A stretch of DNA of 64,000 nucleotides from GH45 sp046704385 (GTDB lineage Bacteria > Bacteroidota > Bacteroidia > Bacteroidales > SZUA-534), in NCBI GenBank assembly GCA_046704385.1, contig JBJKSB010000073.1, positions 1 through 64,000 of the forward strand. Reading direction: 5' to 3'. Position numbers and translations under genes: made by a program. Shown here piece by piece: positions 16,286-24,927 of this stretch (positions within the stretch are counted from its first letter, which is position 1; each line of letters starts with the position of its first letter). The notes beneath the pieces are model-generated. The model searched no databases. It was not told the DNA's origin and saw nothing but the letters and a program-made list of their open reading frames with translations.

Positions 16286-16364
16286 AAGCTTTATATAAAA
16301 GTAATTCTCAAAACTTGAAAGTCAGTAAATAAACATTTTAAAACGATTCTAAAAATTACTTATA

Positions 16365-17645
16365 TCAGGCTTCCAATTCTTTAAACAACTGAGCCGTTTT
16401 TCTTTTGAATATTCCTACTCCGGCCAGCATAGTACCCACCAGCATTGACAGTACACCCGGTATAAAACCCAGGTAATAATCAGTGTGTGTTATTCGGGCC
16501 CTTACAACGTTGGGCATCATAACCGCAGAAGTCGAATTCTTGGTAAATTGCGCAATATCCAGACCATACTTTTGGAGTAACCACGCAAAAAACAGTCCGA
16601 TTGCTGTACCTATCAGTGTTCCGGCAATTCCTATCATTACTGATTCATAAAGCATTGTTTTATACACATGGCCTTTTTCTTCGCCAATAGCCAAACGGAT
16701 TCCAATTTCACCATATCGCCTTAATCCTCCCAACAATCCGGCATTCCATAATACAATGGACATGGTAATCATAAAAATCAGCGTAATAATGGTTCCCATA
16801 CTTTGTGATAATGAAATGTACATTGACATACTTCCTTCATCCCTCAATTTCCTAATTACAGGCCTGTATTCATCATCGTTCGCCGGAAATAATTGCGCAA
16901 ACTTATCGACTACAGGTTTCGCCAATTCATCACTGTAATATCCTTGCGGGAAAAAGCCCAGAATCTCGCCGGCAGCATCCTGCATATCAAGTGCCTGTTG
17001 AATATCGGTAATATCGGCAATCACCGTTCCACGATCCATCGCAGTATTTCCAAAATTTAAGGTGCCTGATAATTTAAAGTTATAAAAAGCCATCTCCCCG
17101 TTCATGGTCGAACCGATCAGGGTCACCTCATCTCCCGGGTTAACCCCCAGTTTTTGGGCAAATTGATCGCTCAACAAAACCTCGCCTCTCGAAGTGGGTA
17201 AATTACCACGTACCAGCGATTTTCTCAGGTTCAGCCTGTTAATTTCATCAGGATTACCCGATAAAAGATCGATACCCATACCCATTGCCGGTCCCTGGCT
17301 TTTTGTTTCACCATCAGAGTCGGGAACATCAATTAATCCGCCAAAGTCTATCCGGGTGGCCCAGCTCATTTGAGGAAATTCCTTTTTTAACTTATTCTTA
17401 ATTTCATCGACACCAACCAAAGCCAGGTCGTTGGGAAACTGTGAGGCATTTTCGGCATAAGCCAGTGACATAACTTTAACATGCCCTCCGGAGAATCGCG
17501 CGGTCTGTTCCACCATATCACCCATAATTCCGGTAACATACGCATGGACGAACACCGAAAGCATAACTCCAATGGCAACTACTATAACCGGTAAACGGCT
17601 CCTGCTTTTATCGCGCAGCAAGCCCTGTAATAAAAAACGTATCAT
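16365..17645 (-). CDS. ABC transporter permease, FtsX/MacB type
   Basis: The 426-aa inner-membrane protein has the MacB/LolC plan: TM1 (about residues 18-40), a periplasmic MacB core (about 45-265), then three C-terminal TMs (about 280-305, 330-355, 385-410). The coupling segment LRRYGEIGIRLAIGEEKGHV near residue 305 is typical of FtsX domains. Its ATG overlaps the TGA of the preceding permease by four bases (ATGA at 17642-17645), so the two are coupled and should form a heterodimer with the ATPase at 18.9-19.6 kb. Confidence 0.88.
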   Translation of the reverse strand: MIRFLLQGLLRDKSRSRLPVIVVAIGVMLSVFVHAYVTGIMGDMVEQTARFSGGHVKVMSLAYAENASQFPNDLALVGVDEIKNKLKKEFPQMSWATRIDFGGLIDVPDSDGETKSQGPAMGMGIDLLSGNPDEINRLNLRKSLVRGNLPTSRGEVLLSDQFAQKLGVNPGDEVTLIGSTMNGEMAFYNFKLSGTLNFGNTAMDRGTVIADITDIQQALDMQDAAGEILGFFPQGYYSDELAKPVVDKFAQLFPANDDEYRPVIRKLRDEGSMSMYISLSQSMGTIITLIFMITMSIVLWNAGLLGGLRRYGEIGIRLAIGEEKGHVYKTMLYESVMIGIAGTLIGTAIGLFFAWLLQKYGLDIAQFTKNSTSAVMMPNVVRARITHTDYYLGFIPGVLSMLVGTMLAGVGIFKRKTAQLFKELEA

Positions 17646-18817
17646 TGTAATTTCCCCCTTAATGCTTCAGTTGGATTCATTCTAGCTATTTTTCTCGATG
17701 GCAGGTAACTTACCACAGCTGTTGTCATAAAAACAATAAAAGTGGTGGTTACGATTAGTCCCATGCTATACACAGGATACATCACATCGGCAATAGTAAA
17801 ACCGTAATCTGCCGAATCAACGGGCAGTTTTATACCTGTATGCGATTGCCATATGAATAACGGAACACCATAGATTGCCCCGACAATCCCGGCCAGCAAA
17901 GCGTTCATGGCCCCTTCGAGTGTAAATAAACCAACCACTTCGCCCCTGGTATAGCCCAACGCTATATACGTTCCAATTTCCTTTTGCCTTCTGAAAATAG
18001 AAAGTATCTGGGTGTCAAAAATTGCCAGCATGGCCAGTAGCATCAGGATTACATAAAATATGGATTGCCCGACAGATTTGGTCTTGATCATAGCTTCAAT
18101 ATCAGCCATTAAATCTTCAAATGTCATGACCTTCCAGCCTGCAATCTGTTCACGTACTTTGTCCTTATCGCGATAGGTAAGTATAGTTGCTTCATCGGGC
18201 AACCCAAGCATAGATTGTAATTTTTCAAGCGGGATCCAAACCTGCGAACCGTCTACTGTAGGTACATTGGTTTTAAATATTCCACAAATCAGAATTTCAG
18301 CAGCATCAAAAGTGCCGTTGGCATCACGCCATCGTAAGGTTATATACTGACCTTTTTTTAAATTATTACTTTTTGCCATATTAGTCCCGATGATGGCAGG
18401 AATGGCACTCACCGCTGTATCCAGTTTTTGAGTGGGTAATGCCAGTAATTGCTGATGCGGGTCGATTCCTTTAATTAAAATCGATCGCATACGACCTTCG
18501 GGATAGATAGTTCCCTGAGAGATTAAAACAGGAACCATATCACCATTACTAATTTCTTCATTAAGTTGCTTTGGAATTTTAGCATGCGCATCGGTAAGCG
18601 TAAACTGATCGTAAGGATCATAAGCCTTTTGCCAGTATTGCCCGCCGCCAATTTCCCAAGCTGTCATGTCTGTTTTTGCCTGATGATCCCATCCCACCAA
18701 AAATCCTTTGGCAAAAATGATCATCACAAAAGCAAACGACAGCACAATCACATTAAGCCAGGTTCGTAAACCCGCTCCAATGAGATTCCGGTATGCTAGT
18801 TTTAGTGCTAGTTTCAT
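17642..18817 (-). CDS. ABC transporter permease, FtsX/MacB type
   Basis: The 391-aa protein is a diverged partner of the previous one: TM1 (about 18-40), a periplasmic core (about 45-245) containing SNNLKKGQYITLRWRDANGT, then three TMs (about 255-280, 300-330, 350-380). The coupling helix reads SIFRRQKEIGTYIALGYTRG. LolC/LolE-type heterodimers work this way in lipoprotein release, but this pair more probably handles a specialised lipid or lipoprotein cargo because it sits with its own LolA-like protein and barrel. Confidence 0.88.
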   Translation of the reverse strand: MKLALKLAYRNLIGAGLRTWLNVIVLSFAFVMIIFAKGFLVGWDHQAKTDMTAWEIGGGQYWQKAYDPYDQFTLTDAHAKIPKQLNEEISNGDMVPVLISQGTIYPEGRMRSILIKGIDPHQQLLALPTQKLDTAVSAIPAIIGTNMAKSNNLKKGQYITLRWRDANGTFDAAEILICGIFKTNVPTVDGSQVWIPLEKLQSMLGLPDEATILTYRDKDKVREQIAGWKVMTFEDLMADIEAMIKTKSVGQSIFYVILMLLAMLAIFDTQILSIFRRQKEIGTYIALGYTRGEVVGLFTLEGAMNALLAGIVGAIYGVPLFIWQSHTGIKLPVDSADYGFTIADVMYPVYSMGLIVTTTFIVFMTTAVVSYLPSRKIARMNPTEALRGKLQ

Positions 18818-18857
18818 ATGATTAAATATTATTATTCAAACTTGTAGTTTCTATTTT

Positions 18858-18896
18858 CAGTCTCCAGTCTTCAGTCTTCAGTCTTCAGTCTTCAGT
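18858..18896. repeat. 7-bp tandem repeat (CAGTCTT)
   Basis: About five and a half units of CAGTCTT run from 18858, the first being CAGTCTC. They lie between the ATPase and the permease genes, and a second short repeat (CTGTGTACTGTGTACTG) follows near 18929. The tract may vary in length by slippage; it lies outside any coding frame. Confidence 0.7.
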
Positions 18897-18945
18897 GTAA
18901 TTCCCTAAAATGAAGTCCTTTTTTCGGACTGTGTACTGTGTACTG

Positions 18946-19638
18946 TCATACTGATTCATCGCGATCCACCAAACCATCTTTTAGGTAAATTTTGCGTTTC
19001 AGATAACCAATTACCTTTTCGTCGTGTGTTGCAAAAAGGAAAGTTGTATTTAGCTCCTGGTTAAGTTTAGCCATGGTATTTAAGATGTTGTGAGAATTTT
19101 CAGCATCCAGGTTGGCAGTGGGTTCATCGGCCAGTACCAGCGAAGGTTTTTTAACCATAGCCCGGGCTATTGCCACACGTTGACATTCACCACCTGAAAG
19201 TTGTGGTGGTTTTTGTTTGGCTTTTTCGGTTAAACCCACCCATTCCAGGGCATCCATTACCATTTTTTTACGTTCGGATGCTGAGTAATCGAGCAAAAGC
19301 AAAGGAAATTCAACATTTTCATACACGGTATGAACCTGTAGCAGGTTGTAGCTCTGGAATATAAATCCCAGCTTTTCTTTACGCAGCCGTGCAGCTCCTT
19401 TTGCCGTTAATTTGCCTATAGATTGATCAAGCACTATGGCTTCACCATCGGTGGGAGTGTCAAGAGAACCCACAATATTTAGCAATGTGGTTTTTCCTGA
19501 TCCGCTGGGGCCAATTAAACCGGCGAATTCACCCGTACCCATTTGCAGGTTGATCCCCTTCAGTGCGGTAAACTCACCTTTTCCCATGGGAAATCGTTTA
19601 GTGAGTTTTTCTGTTTTGATTATTAAATTGTCTTCCAT
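18946..19638 (-). CDS. ABC transporter ATP-binding protein, LolD/MacB type
   Basis: The 230-aa ATPase has Walker A GLIGPSGSGKTTLLN (about residues 38-52), the signature LSGGECQRVAIARAMV, Walker B LVLADEPTANLD and the switch region LFATHDEKV. The closest type is LolD/MacB, which pairs with FtsX-type permeases. The frame extends 16 codons further to 19686, but that stretch is within simple repeats and ATG 19638 gives the usual MEDNLIIKTEKLTKRF start. It is 128 bases upstream of the permease pair, with a tandem repeat between. Confidence 0.92.
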   Translation of the reverse strand: MEDNLIIKTEKLTKRFPMGKGEFTALKGINLQMGTGEFAGLIGPSGSGKTTLLNIVGSLDTPTDGEAIVLDQSIGKLTAKGAARLRKEKLGFIFQSYNLLQVHTVYENVEFPLLLLDYSASERKKMVMDALEWVGLTEKAKQKPPQLSGGECQRVAIARAMVKKPSLVLADEPTANLDAENSHNILNTMAKLNQELNTTFLFATHDEKVIGYLKRKIYLKDGLVDRDESV

Positions 19639-19947
19639 TGTGTTGTGATTATTTTGTTTCATTAGTTTATTTGTTGATGTGCTCATTAGTTGATGTGCTC
19701 ATTAAGAAGATTATGGATTTCATATCGTCAGTCTTAGGTTAAGTATTCGCGAGTAATTAATAAATAATTCACCCCTATAATCTCTACCTGTCGGTAGACA
19801 GACCCTCCAGGGGATACTGTTCCAATTTAGCGCCAGAGCTGGTTTGAAACAGTCCTCCCTGCCTACAGTCAGGCAGGCTTTGAGGGAGATTAGGAGGGTG
19901 AATAATTCAAATTTGTATTCCAAACTTTTCTCATCCTACAATAATTT
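19639..19947. repeat. Gap with tandem duplication and MITE-like palindromic element
   Basis: This 309-base gap contains two features. A 16-bp direct duplication (TTGATGTGCTCATTAG) lies at 19674-19705. A roughly 145-bp element at 19764-19908 has imperfect inverted ends, matching at ATTCACCCnnnTAATCTC, and carries inner hairpins CTGTC/GACAG and CCTGCCT/AGGCAGG. It carries no credible gene; the 67-codon frame across it is an artefact of the repeat. It looks like a small non-autonomous mobile or dispersed element dropped between the barrel gene and its ABC partners. Confidence 0.55.
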
Positions 19948-21108
19948 TTAATGGTTAAACACCAACATTAATTGTATTCCACTACCCGCATACAAATTTT
20001 CAGCGGCATGTTGCGTCGGGATATTGTAATCCTTTGGATTTATATAACCCATCAGATACATTGATATATTATTAAACTGTCTTTGCCAATTCAAAAAATT
20101 ATACATTTTGTGATTTGTCCAATCGTAATAAATTATAGCGCTAAAGTTGTCAAACAATCCTACCGGATAAGAAAGGCTCAATAACGAAAAAGTGAGCGTG
20201 TTGTCAAATGCAAAAGGATGTTCATCGGCTGAAGCTATCAATTGTTCATAGGTTAAAGCTAACCCATTTCCCAGTCCAAAGGTATAATCCACCCCGGCAT
20301 TCAGAATTTCCTGGTTGGTTAAAGAACCCAGGTTTTGATCAAAATCCGACCATGAACCTTCTACCCACCAGCCAACAACCATATCAAATTTGGCATCGAA
20401 ACCAAAACGGTTTTCAGGAATATTTTCAATTAAAAAGGCCGAGTCATTCAAATTCGCAGTACTTGCCTGACGATGATGATACGTAAATCCGGCTTCACCT
20501 TTGGGCACCGGTGTTTGAAACCTGCCGCCGAACTCAGGAATACTTTTTTGGGTAATAAATGATTCCCAACCTTTAAGATTATCATTGCCATATAATCCCC
20601 ACAACCATATGTTGGCATTATTTAAAAAATAATACCTGCCCAATAATGCATAAACTCCATCAGTCAACTTCAACGGATCGCGCGGATCAACCTGGTCAAA
20701 CCACATGAGTGGCCGTAAAATTGAGGCGGAACCAAAATTAATTTTCTGCAACCCTATCCGAAGCTCCATTTGAGGAGTCGAATATCGTGCCCATAACCGG
20801 TAAGGTTTCATCCTTCGGTAAGTACTTAAGGTATCTGAAAAACTGGTACCCAGATTTCCGTACAAGTTCGATGAAAATTCAAAATCGATAAGCTTATTTT
20901 TCGAATAGGGTATTTTATAATCTATTTGTGGAATGTACCGAACGCCATTCCATAATTTCAATTCATTATCAGGGTTATAATGCATGTAAGCCGAAGCCTG
21001 ACCTTTAAATTGAAATTTTTTAAAAGTCGCACTGTCAATTACCTGCCCTTCAGCTTTACCAAAAAGCAGGAAAAAGATTATTATAATTATAAATTTAATT
21101 GTCTTCAT
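19948..21108 (-). CDS. Outer-membrane beta-barrel protein of an ABC export cluster
   Basis: The 386-aa protein has a signal peptide (hydrophobic IIIIIFFLLFG ending near Gly21-Gln22) and a body of alternating, aromatic-rich strands ending in LMLVFNH, as outer-membrane barrels do. Typical stretches are FEFSSNLYGNLGTSF, MELRIGLQKINFGSASILRP and YALLGRYYFLNNANIWLWGLYGN (given in part). It resembles DUF1302-like or related porin-type barrels that occur with LolA-like proteins, but I cannot assign a family firmly. Its start overlaps the tetR stop by 14 bases, so it is translated with the regulator. Confidence 0.75.
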   Translation of the reverse strand: MKTIKFIIIIIFFLLFGKAEGQVIDSATFKKFQFKGQASAYMHYNPDNELKLWNGVRYIPQIDYKIPYSKNKLIDFEFSSNLYGNLGTSFSDTLSTYRRMKPYRLWARYSTPQMELRIGLQKINFGSASILRPLMWFDQVDPRDPLKLTDGVYALLGRYYFLNNANIWLWGLYGNDNLKGWESFITQKSIPEFGGRFQTPVPKGEAGFTYHHRQASTANLNDSAFLIENIPENRFGFDAKFDMVVGWWVEGSWSDFDQNLGSLTNQEILNAGVDYTFGLGNGLALTYEQLIASADEHPFAFDNTLTFSLLSLSYPVGLFDNFSAIIYYDWTNHKMYNFLNWQRQFNNISMYLMGYINPKDYNIPTQHAAENLYAGSGIQLMLVFNH

Positions 21109-21688
21109 TTTTATTTAGAATGCCGTAAAAAAGAAAATCCATCGCCTCCATAATTAGGTCCTGGGTATTTTCATATTTCTTTACAAATTCAAGATTATCA
21201 AACATTTGTATCATCTGATTTATATAGTTCAGGATAAAATCAATTTTTATGTTTTTCCTTATCAGCCCCTTCTGCTGTGAATCCACTAAAAAATCCACAA
21301 AAATCCTGAATACTTCCTGAGTTTTTTGCTCAATATCTTCCCTAAGGCCTAATTCTGGATTTTTATAGATATCTGATATAAATTCAACGCTGATATTTTT
21401 GGTGCTTTCAAATTTCAGCCGGAAAAATTCCTTGATTTTCTCCGTAAATGGAAGATCACTTTTTGCGATATTATCAAATTTAACCAGCGAATGATTCATC
21501 TCCGTTTCAAAAATGGTTCGGGCCAATGAAATTTTGTTTGGGAAAAATTTATAAAAGGTCATTTTGCTCACCCTTGCTTCTTTGCAGATTTCCTCAATGG
21601 TAACACGTTTAACACCAAACTTCCAGAATAATTCCTTTCCTGTTTTAAATATATCCTGGTATTTCGGATTATCAGAATTCATTTTCAT
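21095..21688 (-). CDS. TetR-family transcriptional regulator
   Basis: The 197-aa regulator has an N-terminal TetR HTH (about residues 10-57: LFWKFGVKRVTIEEICKEAR then VSKMTFYKFFPNK) and an all-helical ligand-binding domain. The longest frame begins at TTG 21709, but that codon is part of the -7 box, so ATG 21688 (or 21682) is the start. The gene leads the barrel-ABC-LolA cluster and overlaps the barrel gene, so it probably controls that cluster and itself. The ligand is unknown. Confidence 0.9.
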   Translation of the reverse strand: MKMNSDNPKYQDIFKTGKELFWKFGVKRVTIEEICKEARVSKMTFYKFFPNKISLARTIFETEMNHSLVKFDNIAKSDLPFTEKIKEFFRLKFESTKNISVEFISDIYKNPELGLREDIEQKTQEVFRIFVDFLVDSQQKGLIRKNIKIDFILNYINQMIQMFDNLEFVKKYENTQDLIMEAMDFLFYGILNKNEDN

Positions 21689-21706
21689 AATTTTACTTTT
21701 ACGGTA

Positions 21707-21714
21707 CAAATATA
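21707..21714 (-). promoter_or_regulatory. -7 promoter box of the tetR cluster
   Basis: The minus strand reads TATATTTG, within an imperfect palindrome (CGTATA TTT GTACCG) that could be the TetR operator. The leader to ATG 21688 would be about 12 bases. Confidence 0.5.
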
Positions 21715-21770
21715 CGTTTTATTTATTTATTTACATTATTCATATAGTTTTTATTTTATGTTATACAACA

Positions 21771-21797
21771 AAAAAAACCGGCAAGGCGCCGGTTTTT
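21771..21797 (-). terminator. Terminator, probably bidirectional
   Basis: ACCGGC (21777-21782) pairs with GCCGGT (21788-21793). A-run and T-run flanks lie on both sides, so it can end transcripts on either strand. It serves the acetylesterase gene that ends 22 bases away. Confidence 0.75.
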
Positions 21798-21818
21798 ATT
21801 ATTATACATGATAAAATT

Positions 21819-23744
21819 TTACCAATCATCAGACCTGAAAGGTACAGCCGGTAATCCTTCCTTGTTATATAAATTAGCTTTATCGGGATTGTCGGCCCAG
21901 GCGTACCTTACTGCAACGGGTTTAAGAACCATATCACTCCAAAGTACAACTGTATTATTTTCAATTTTTGCATTGGCCCAAACAAATTTTTTATCAGCTG
22001 CAGCAATAGCAAATTCTTTTAGTTCACCATTTTTTGCAACCAGCCCCGATCCGGTATCTGAAAAAGTCAGTACAATTTTATTTCCATCAATTTCCATGGA
22101 TTTATAAACCGGACCGGAAATAAGTATATTGTTTTCATGATAAACCAGTTTTTCAGCATCCAAAGCCAATCGTTGTGCTACTTCGCGTTTATGCAGCGGA
22201 TGAATGTCATTCCATTCGCCCAGGTCAATTGCCACTGCCATAGCCGTATTGTTAAGTTTCAGTGCTTTAGCCTGAGCTTCGCGAACTAACGCCCAGTCAC
22301 TGGATGCCGGCTCAGCCACCGGTTCTAAGTAATTCGCCAGTTGTACAAACATAAAGGGTAAATTATCATTACCAAAATCTTTTCGCCAGCATTTAATTAC
22401 ATCAGGAAACAGGGTTACATATTCCTTTGGACGATCTACATTCGATTCTCCCTGGTACCAAATCACGCCACTGATTTTAAAATTTGTAAGGGGAGTTAGC
22501 ATGGCATTATACAGTCCGGCGGGTTTCCATCGGATAAATGTCTGCGGGGCTAATGGCTCCATTATATCTCCAAATTTATATTTCCATTCCCCTTGCAAGC
22601 TCACCGTATCATCCTTAGTGGTTAGTTCATAAGGCTTACCGAGAACGAATCCGCCTTTTCCTGCATTGTTTATAACCCTGATTACGACGGTATTTTTACC
22701 CGGCTTTAAAACTCCGGCAGGAACCGTATACCACCGTGGTGGATACAGGTAAGTGGTAGTTCCCACAAAAGTCTCATTTATGAAAACAGAGTCGGCATCT
22801 ACAATTCGTCCCATATTTAAGTCAACTTCCTTTCCAACCATCGATTCGGGCACAATAATTACTTTACGAAACCAAACCACCCCGTTTTGTTTTTCGGGCC
22901 AGTACCCGGGAATTTCCATGGTTTGCCAATCGTTGGTATTCAGGGTATTTTGCTTCCAATTTTGGCCATAAATTTTGTAGCCCTCATCCTTTGCCGTTGA
23001 TTGGGCATACCAATTTCCAATTCTTTCACTATCACTTTTTTTAATGGAATCTATATAAGCATCATTTTTATATTTTAATAACTCGGCGTACAAATCAGGA
23101 TATTTTTTCAGACCTTCCTCGCTTAACCATGATTCAGCCGGCGAACCACCCAGGCTATTATTAATAAGGCCAATCGGAACATTATATTTTTGATTTAATT
23201 CGAGAGCAAAGAAATAGGCTATGGCCGAAAAATGCAGAACATTTTCAGGAGTGGTCAATTCCCAGTTGCCTGAAGGTAAATCTTTTTGTGGCCCTTTGAA
23301 ATTATAGTACTGGGGTACCGCAAAATACCTGATTTCATTATTGGTTGCATTAGTTATCTCTTTTTCATACAAAGGTGCTACTCTCCGCATGGGAAGTTCC
23401 ATATTCGACTGTCCTGAGCACAGATAGACATCACCCAACAAAATATTTTTTAATTCAACACTATTTGAACCCTTAATTTTCATGGTATATGGTCCACCCT
23501 TATGATGAGAGGCCAACATCACATACCACTCTCCTGACTTATCAGTAGTGGTCTGGTAGATAGTATCAATAAACGAAATTTCAACTTTTTCACCCGGAGC
23601 TGCCCAACCCCATATCTTTACAGGTGTATTACGTTGTAAAACCATGTTATCGGTTAAAAGACGAGGCAAAGTTACCTTTGCATAGCCTGAAGTAAGAACA
23701 AATAAAAATGATAGTCCTAATAATGTTGATCTGAATAATTTCAT
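21819..23744 (-). CDS. CE20-type carbohydrate acetylesterase (sialate O-acetylesterase family)
   Basis: The 641-aa periplasmic enzyme has a signal peptide (about residues 1-22) and the SGNH-like SASA domain. The nucleophile is Ser113 in LCSGQSNMELP, the block V GVIWYQGESNVDRP carries the second conserved stretch, and the DxxH site is in LGEWNDIHPLHK. A beta-sandwich related to GH2 sugar-binding domains (about residues 245-400, with WFRKVIIVPESMVGK) is inserted in the catalytic domain, a hallmark of the CE20 group that deacetylates xylo-oligosaccharides. This fits GH67 and GH43 nearby. It is 187 bases after GH43 with a terminator between, so it may have its own promoter. Confidence 0.85.
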   Translation of the reverse strand: MKLFRSTLLGLSFLFVLTSGYAKVTLPRLLTDNMVLQRNTPVKIWGWAAPGEKVEISFIDTIYQTTTDKSGEWYVMLASHHKGGPYTMKIKGSNSVELKNILLGDVYLCSGQSNMELPMRRVAPLYEKEITNATNNEIRYFAVPQYYNFKGPQKDLPSGNWELTTPENVLHFSAIAYFFALELNQKYNVPIGLINNSLGGSPAESWLSEEGLKKYPDLYAELLKYKNDAYIDSIKKSDSERIGNWYAQSTAKDEGYKIYGQNWKQNTLNTNDWQTMEIPGYWPEKQNGVVWFRKVIIVPESMVGKEVDLNMGRIVDADSVFINETFVGTTTYLYPPRWYTVPAGVLKPGKNTVVIRVINNAGKGGFVLGKPYELTTKDDTVSLQGEWKYKFGDIMEPLAPQTFIRWKPAGLYNAMLTPLTNFKISGVIWYQGESNVDRPKEYVTLFPDVIKCWRKDFGNDNLPFMFVQLANYLEPVAEPASSDWALVREAQAKALKLNNTAMAVAIDLGEWNDIHPLHKREVAQRLALDAEKLVYHENNILISGPVYKSMEIDGNKIVLTFSDTGSGLVAKNGELKEFAIAAADKKFVWANAKIENNTVVLWSDMVLKPVAVRYAWADNPDKANLYNKEGLPAVPFRSDDW

Positions 23745-23843
23745 TGGTGTATCTGTTTTGTGATTGATTATTACAGTAAAAGTTATGTTGCTTTTTTATA
23801 CCTGATAATTTTTCTCTGGTTTTTATAAGCAACAAATTCCTAT

Positions 23844-23886
23844 AAAAAAAGCACCGAACTATGAAAATAATATTCATCCCCGATGC
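23844..23886 (-). terminator. Terminator of the GPH symporter-GH43 operon
   Basis: On the minus strand GCATCGGG pairs with its partner TTCGGTGC (with G-U pairs), the stem extends through ATGAA/TTCAT, and a run of seven T follows. It ends the upstream transcript before the acetylesterase gene. Confidence 0.65.
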
Positions 23887-23931
23887 TTGATTTTTTTTAC
23901 CCATGATGGGCTCAATTAAACTTTCAAAAAA

Positions 23932-24903
23932 CTATTCGGCCATACCGTCAAGAGTTTCAATTGTTCCATCAGGACGGTATTTTAATTCAACTACTTTTAT
24001 GCTGCGAAGCCATGTTTTTCCACCCGATGGTCTGCTATCGTGATGGAACAGGTACCACTTACCTTTAAATTCACAGATGGAATGATGGGTTGTCCACCCA
24101 ACAACAGGAGTTAAAATTACTCCTTTGTAGGTAAATGGCCCGTATGGATTGTCGCCAATGGCATAACACAATCTGTGTGTATTACCGGTAGAATATGAGA
24201 AATAATATTTCCCGTTATATTTATGCATCCAGGGTCCTTCGAAATAACGACGGTCATGGTCCGATGCTTTCAAAGGTTTGCCATTTTCATCCAGAATTAA
24301 CACGTCACGTGGTGATTCTGCCATTTCAAGCATATCGTCTGATAATTTTACCACCCTGGCGCATAATGCCGGTTCATTATCAGCAGGTTCTGCTCCACAT
24401 TCAATGGCTTTATTATTACGGTAGCGCTGCAATTGTCCGCCCCATAAACCACCAAAGTACATGTAATAATCATTGTTATTATCGGGTAAAACTGCCGGAT
24501 CGATACTAAAACTACCGTCAATTGGCCTTAGCTCTGGTGTAAAAGGTCCTTCAGGTTTATCACTTACAGCAACACCTATGCGAAAAATATCGTTTTTATC
24601 TTTTAAAGGAAAATACAGGTAATATTTCCCGCTTTTTTCGACACAATCCGGTGCCCACAATTGTCTGCCCGACCAGGGAATATTTTTAACATCAAGCACT
24701 ACTCCATGGTCAACTACTTCACTATCTATATCTTCCATTGAAAAAACGTGGTAATCGCGCATATCAAAATGATCACCATTGTCATTCTCTGGTATACCCG
24801 ATTCAATATCATGCGATGGGTAAATAAAAATTTTACCGTTAAAAACATGAGCTGACGGGTCTGCTGTGTAAAGATTCTTTACTAAATATCTTGGTTTTGA
24901 CAT
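23932..24903 (-). CDS. Glycoside hydrolase family 43 (xylosidase/arabinofuranosidase type), cytoplasmic
   Basis: The 323-aa five-bladed beta-propeller enzyme has the GH43 catalytic triad visible: Asp15 in YTADPSAHVF (base), Asp135 in SIDPAVL (pKa modulator) and Glu222 in YFEGPWMHK (acid). It lacks a signal peptide, so it works in the cytoplasm on oligosaccharides imported by the adjacent GPH symporter, whose gene ends 24 bases upstream. Beta-xylosidase or alpha-arabinofuranosidase activity is likely; the exact specificity cannot be read. Confidence 0.9.
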   Translation of the reverse strand: MSKPRYLVKNLYTADPSAHVFNGKIFIYPSHDIESGIPENDNGDHFDMRDYHVFSMEDIDSEVVDHGVVLDVKNIPWSGRQLWAPDCVEKSGKYYLYFPLKDKNDIFRIGVAVSDKPEGPFTPELRPIDGSFSIDPAVLPDNNNDYYMYFGGLWGGQLQRYRNNKAIECGAEPADNEPALCARVVKLSDDMLEMAESPRDVLILDENGKPLKASDHDRRYFEGPWMHKYNGKYYFSYSTGNTHRLCYAIGDNPYGPFTYKGVILTPVVGWTTHHSICEFKGKWYLFHHDSRPSGGKTWLRSIKVVELKYRPDGTIETLDGMAE

Positions 24904-24927
24904 AATAATAAATTTTATATGGGTTCC

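Noticed and set aside
19720..19923. 67-codon open frame on the minus strand
   Set aside because: It runs across the MITE-like palindromic element, has no recognisable features and is explained by the repeat.
23647..23904. 85-codon minus-strand frame overlapping the start of the acetylesterase gene
   Set aside because: It overlaps the signal peptide of the real gene in another frame and spans the terminator hairpin; no family resemblance.
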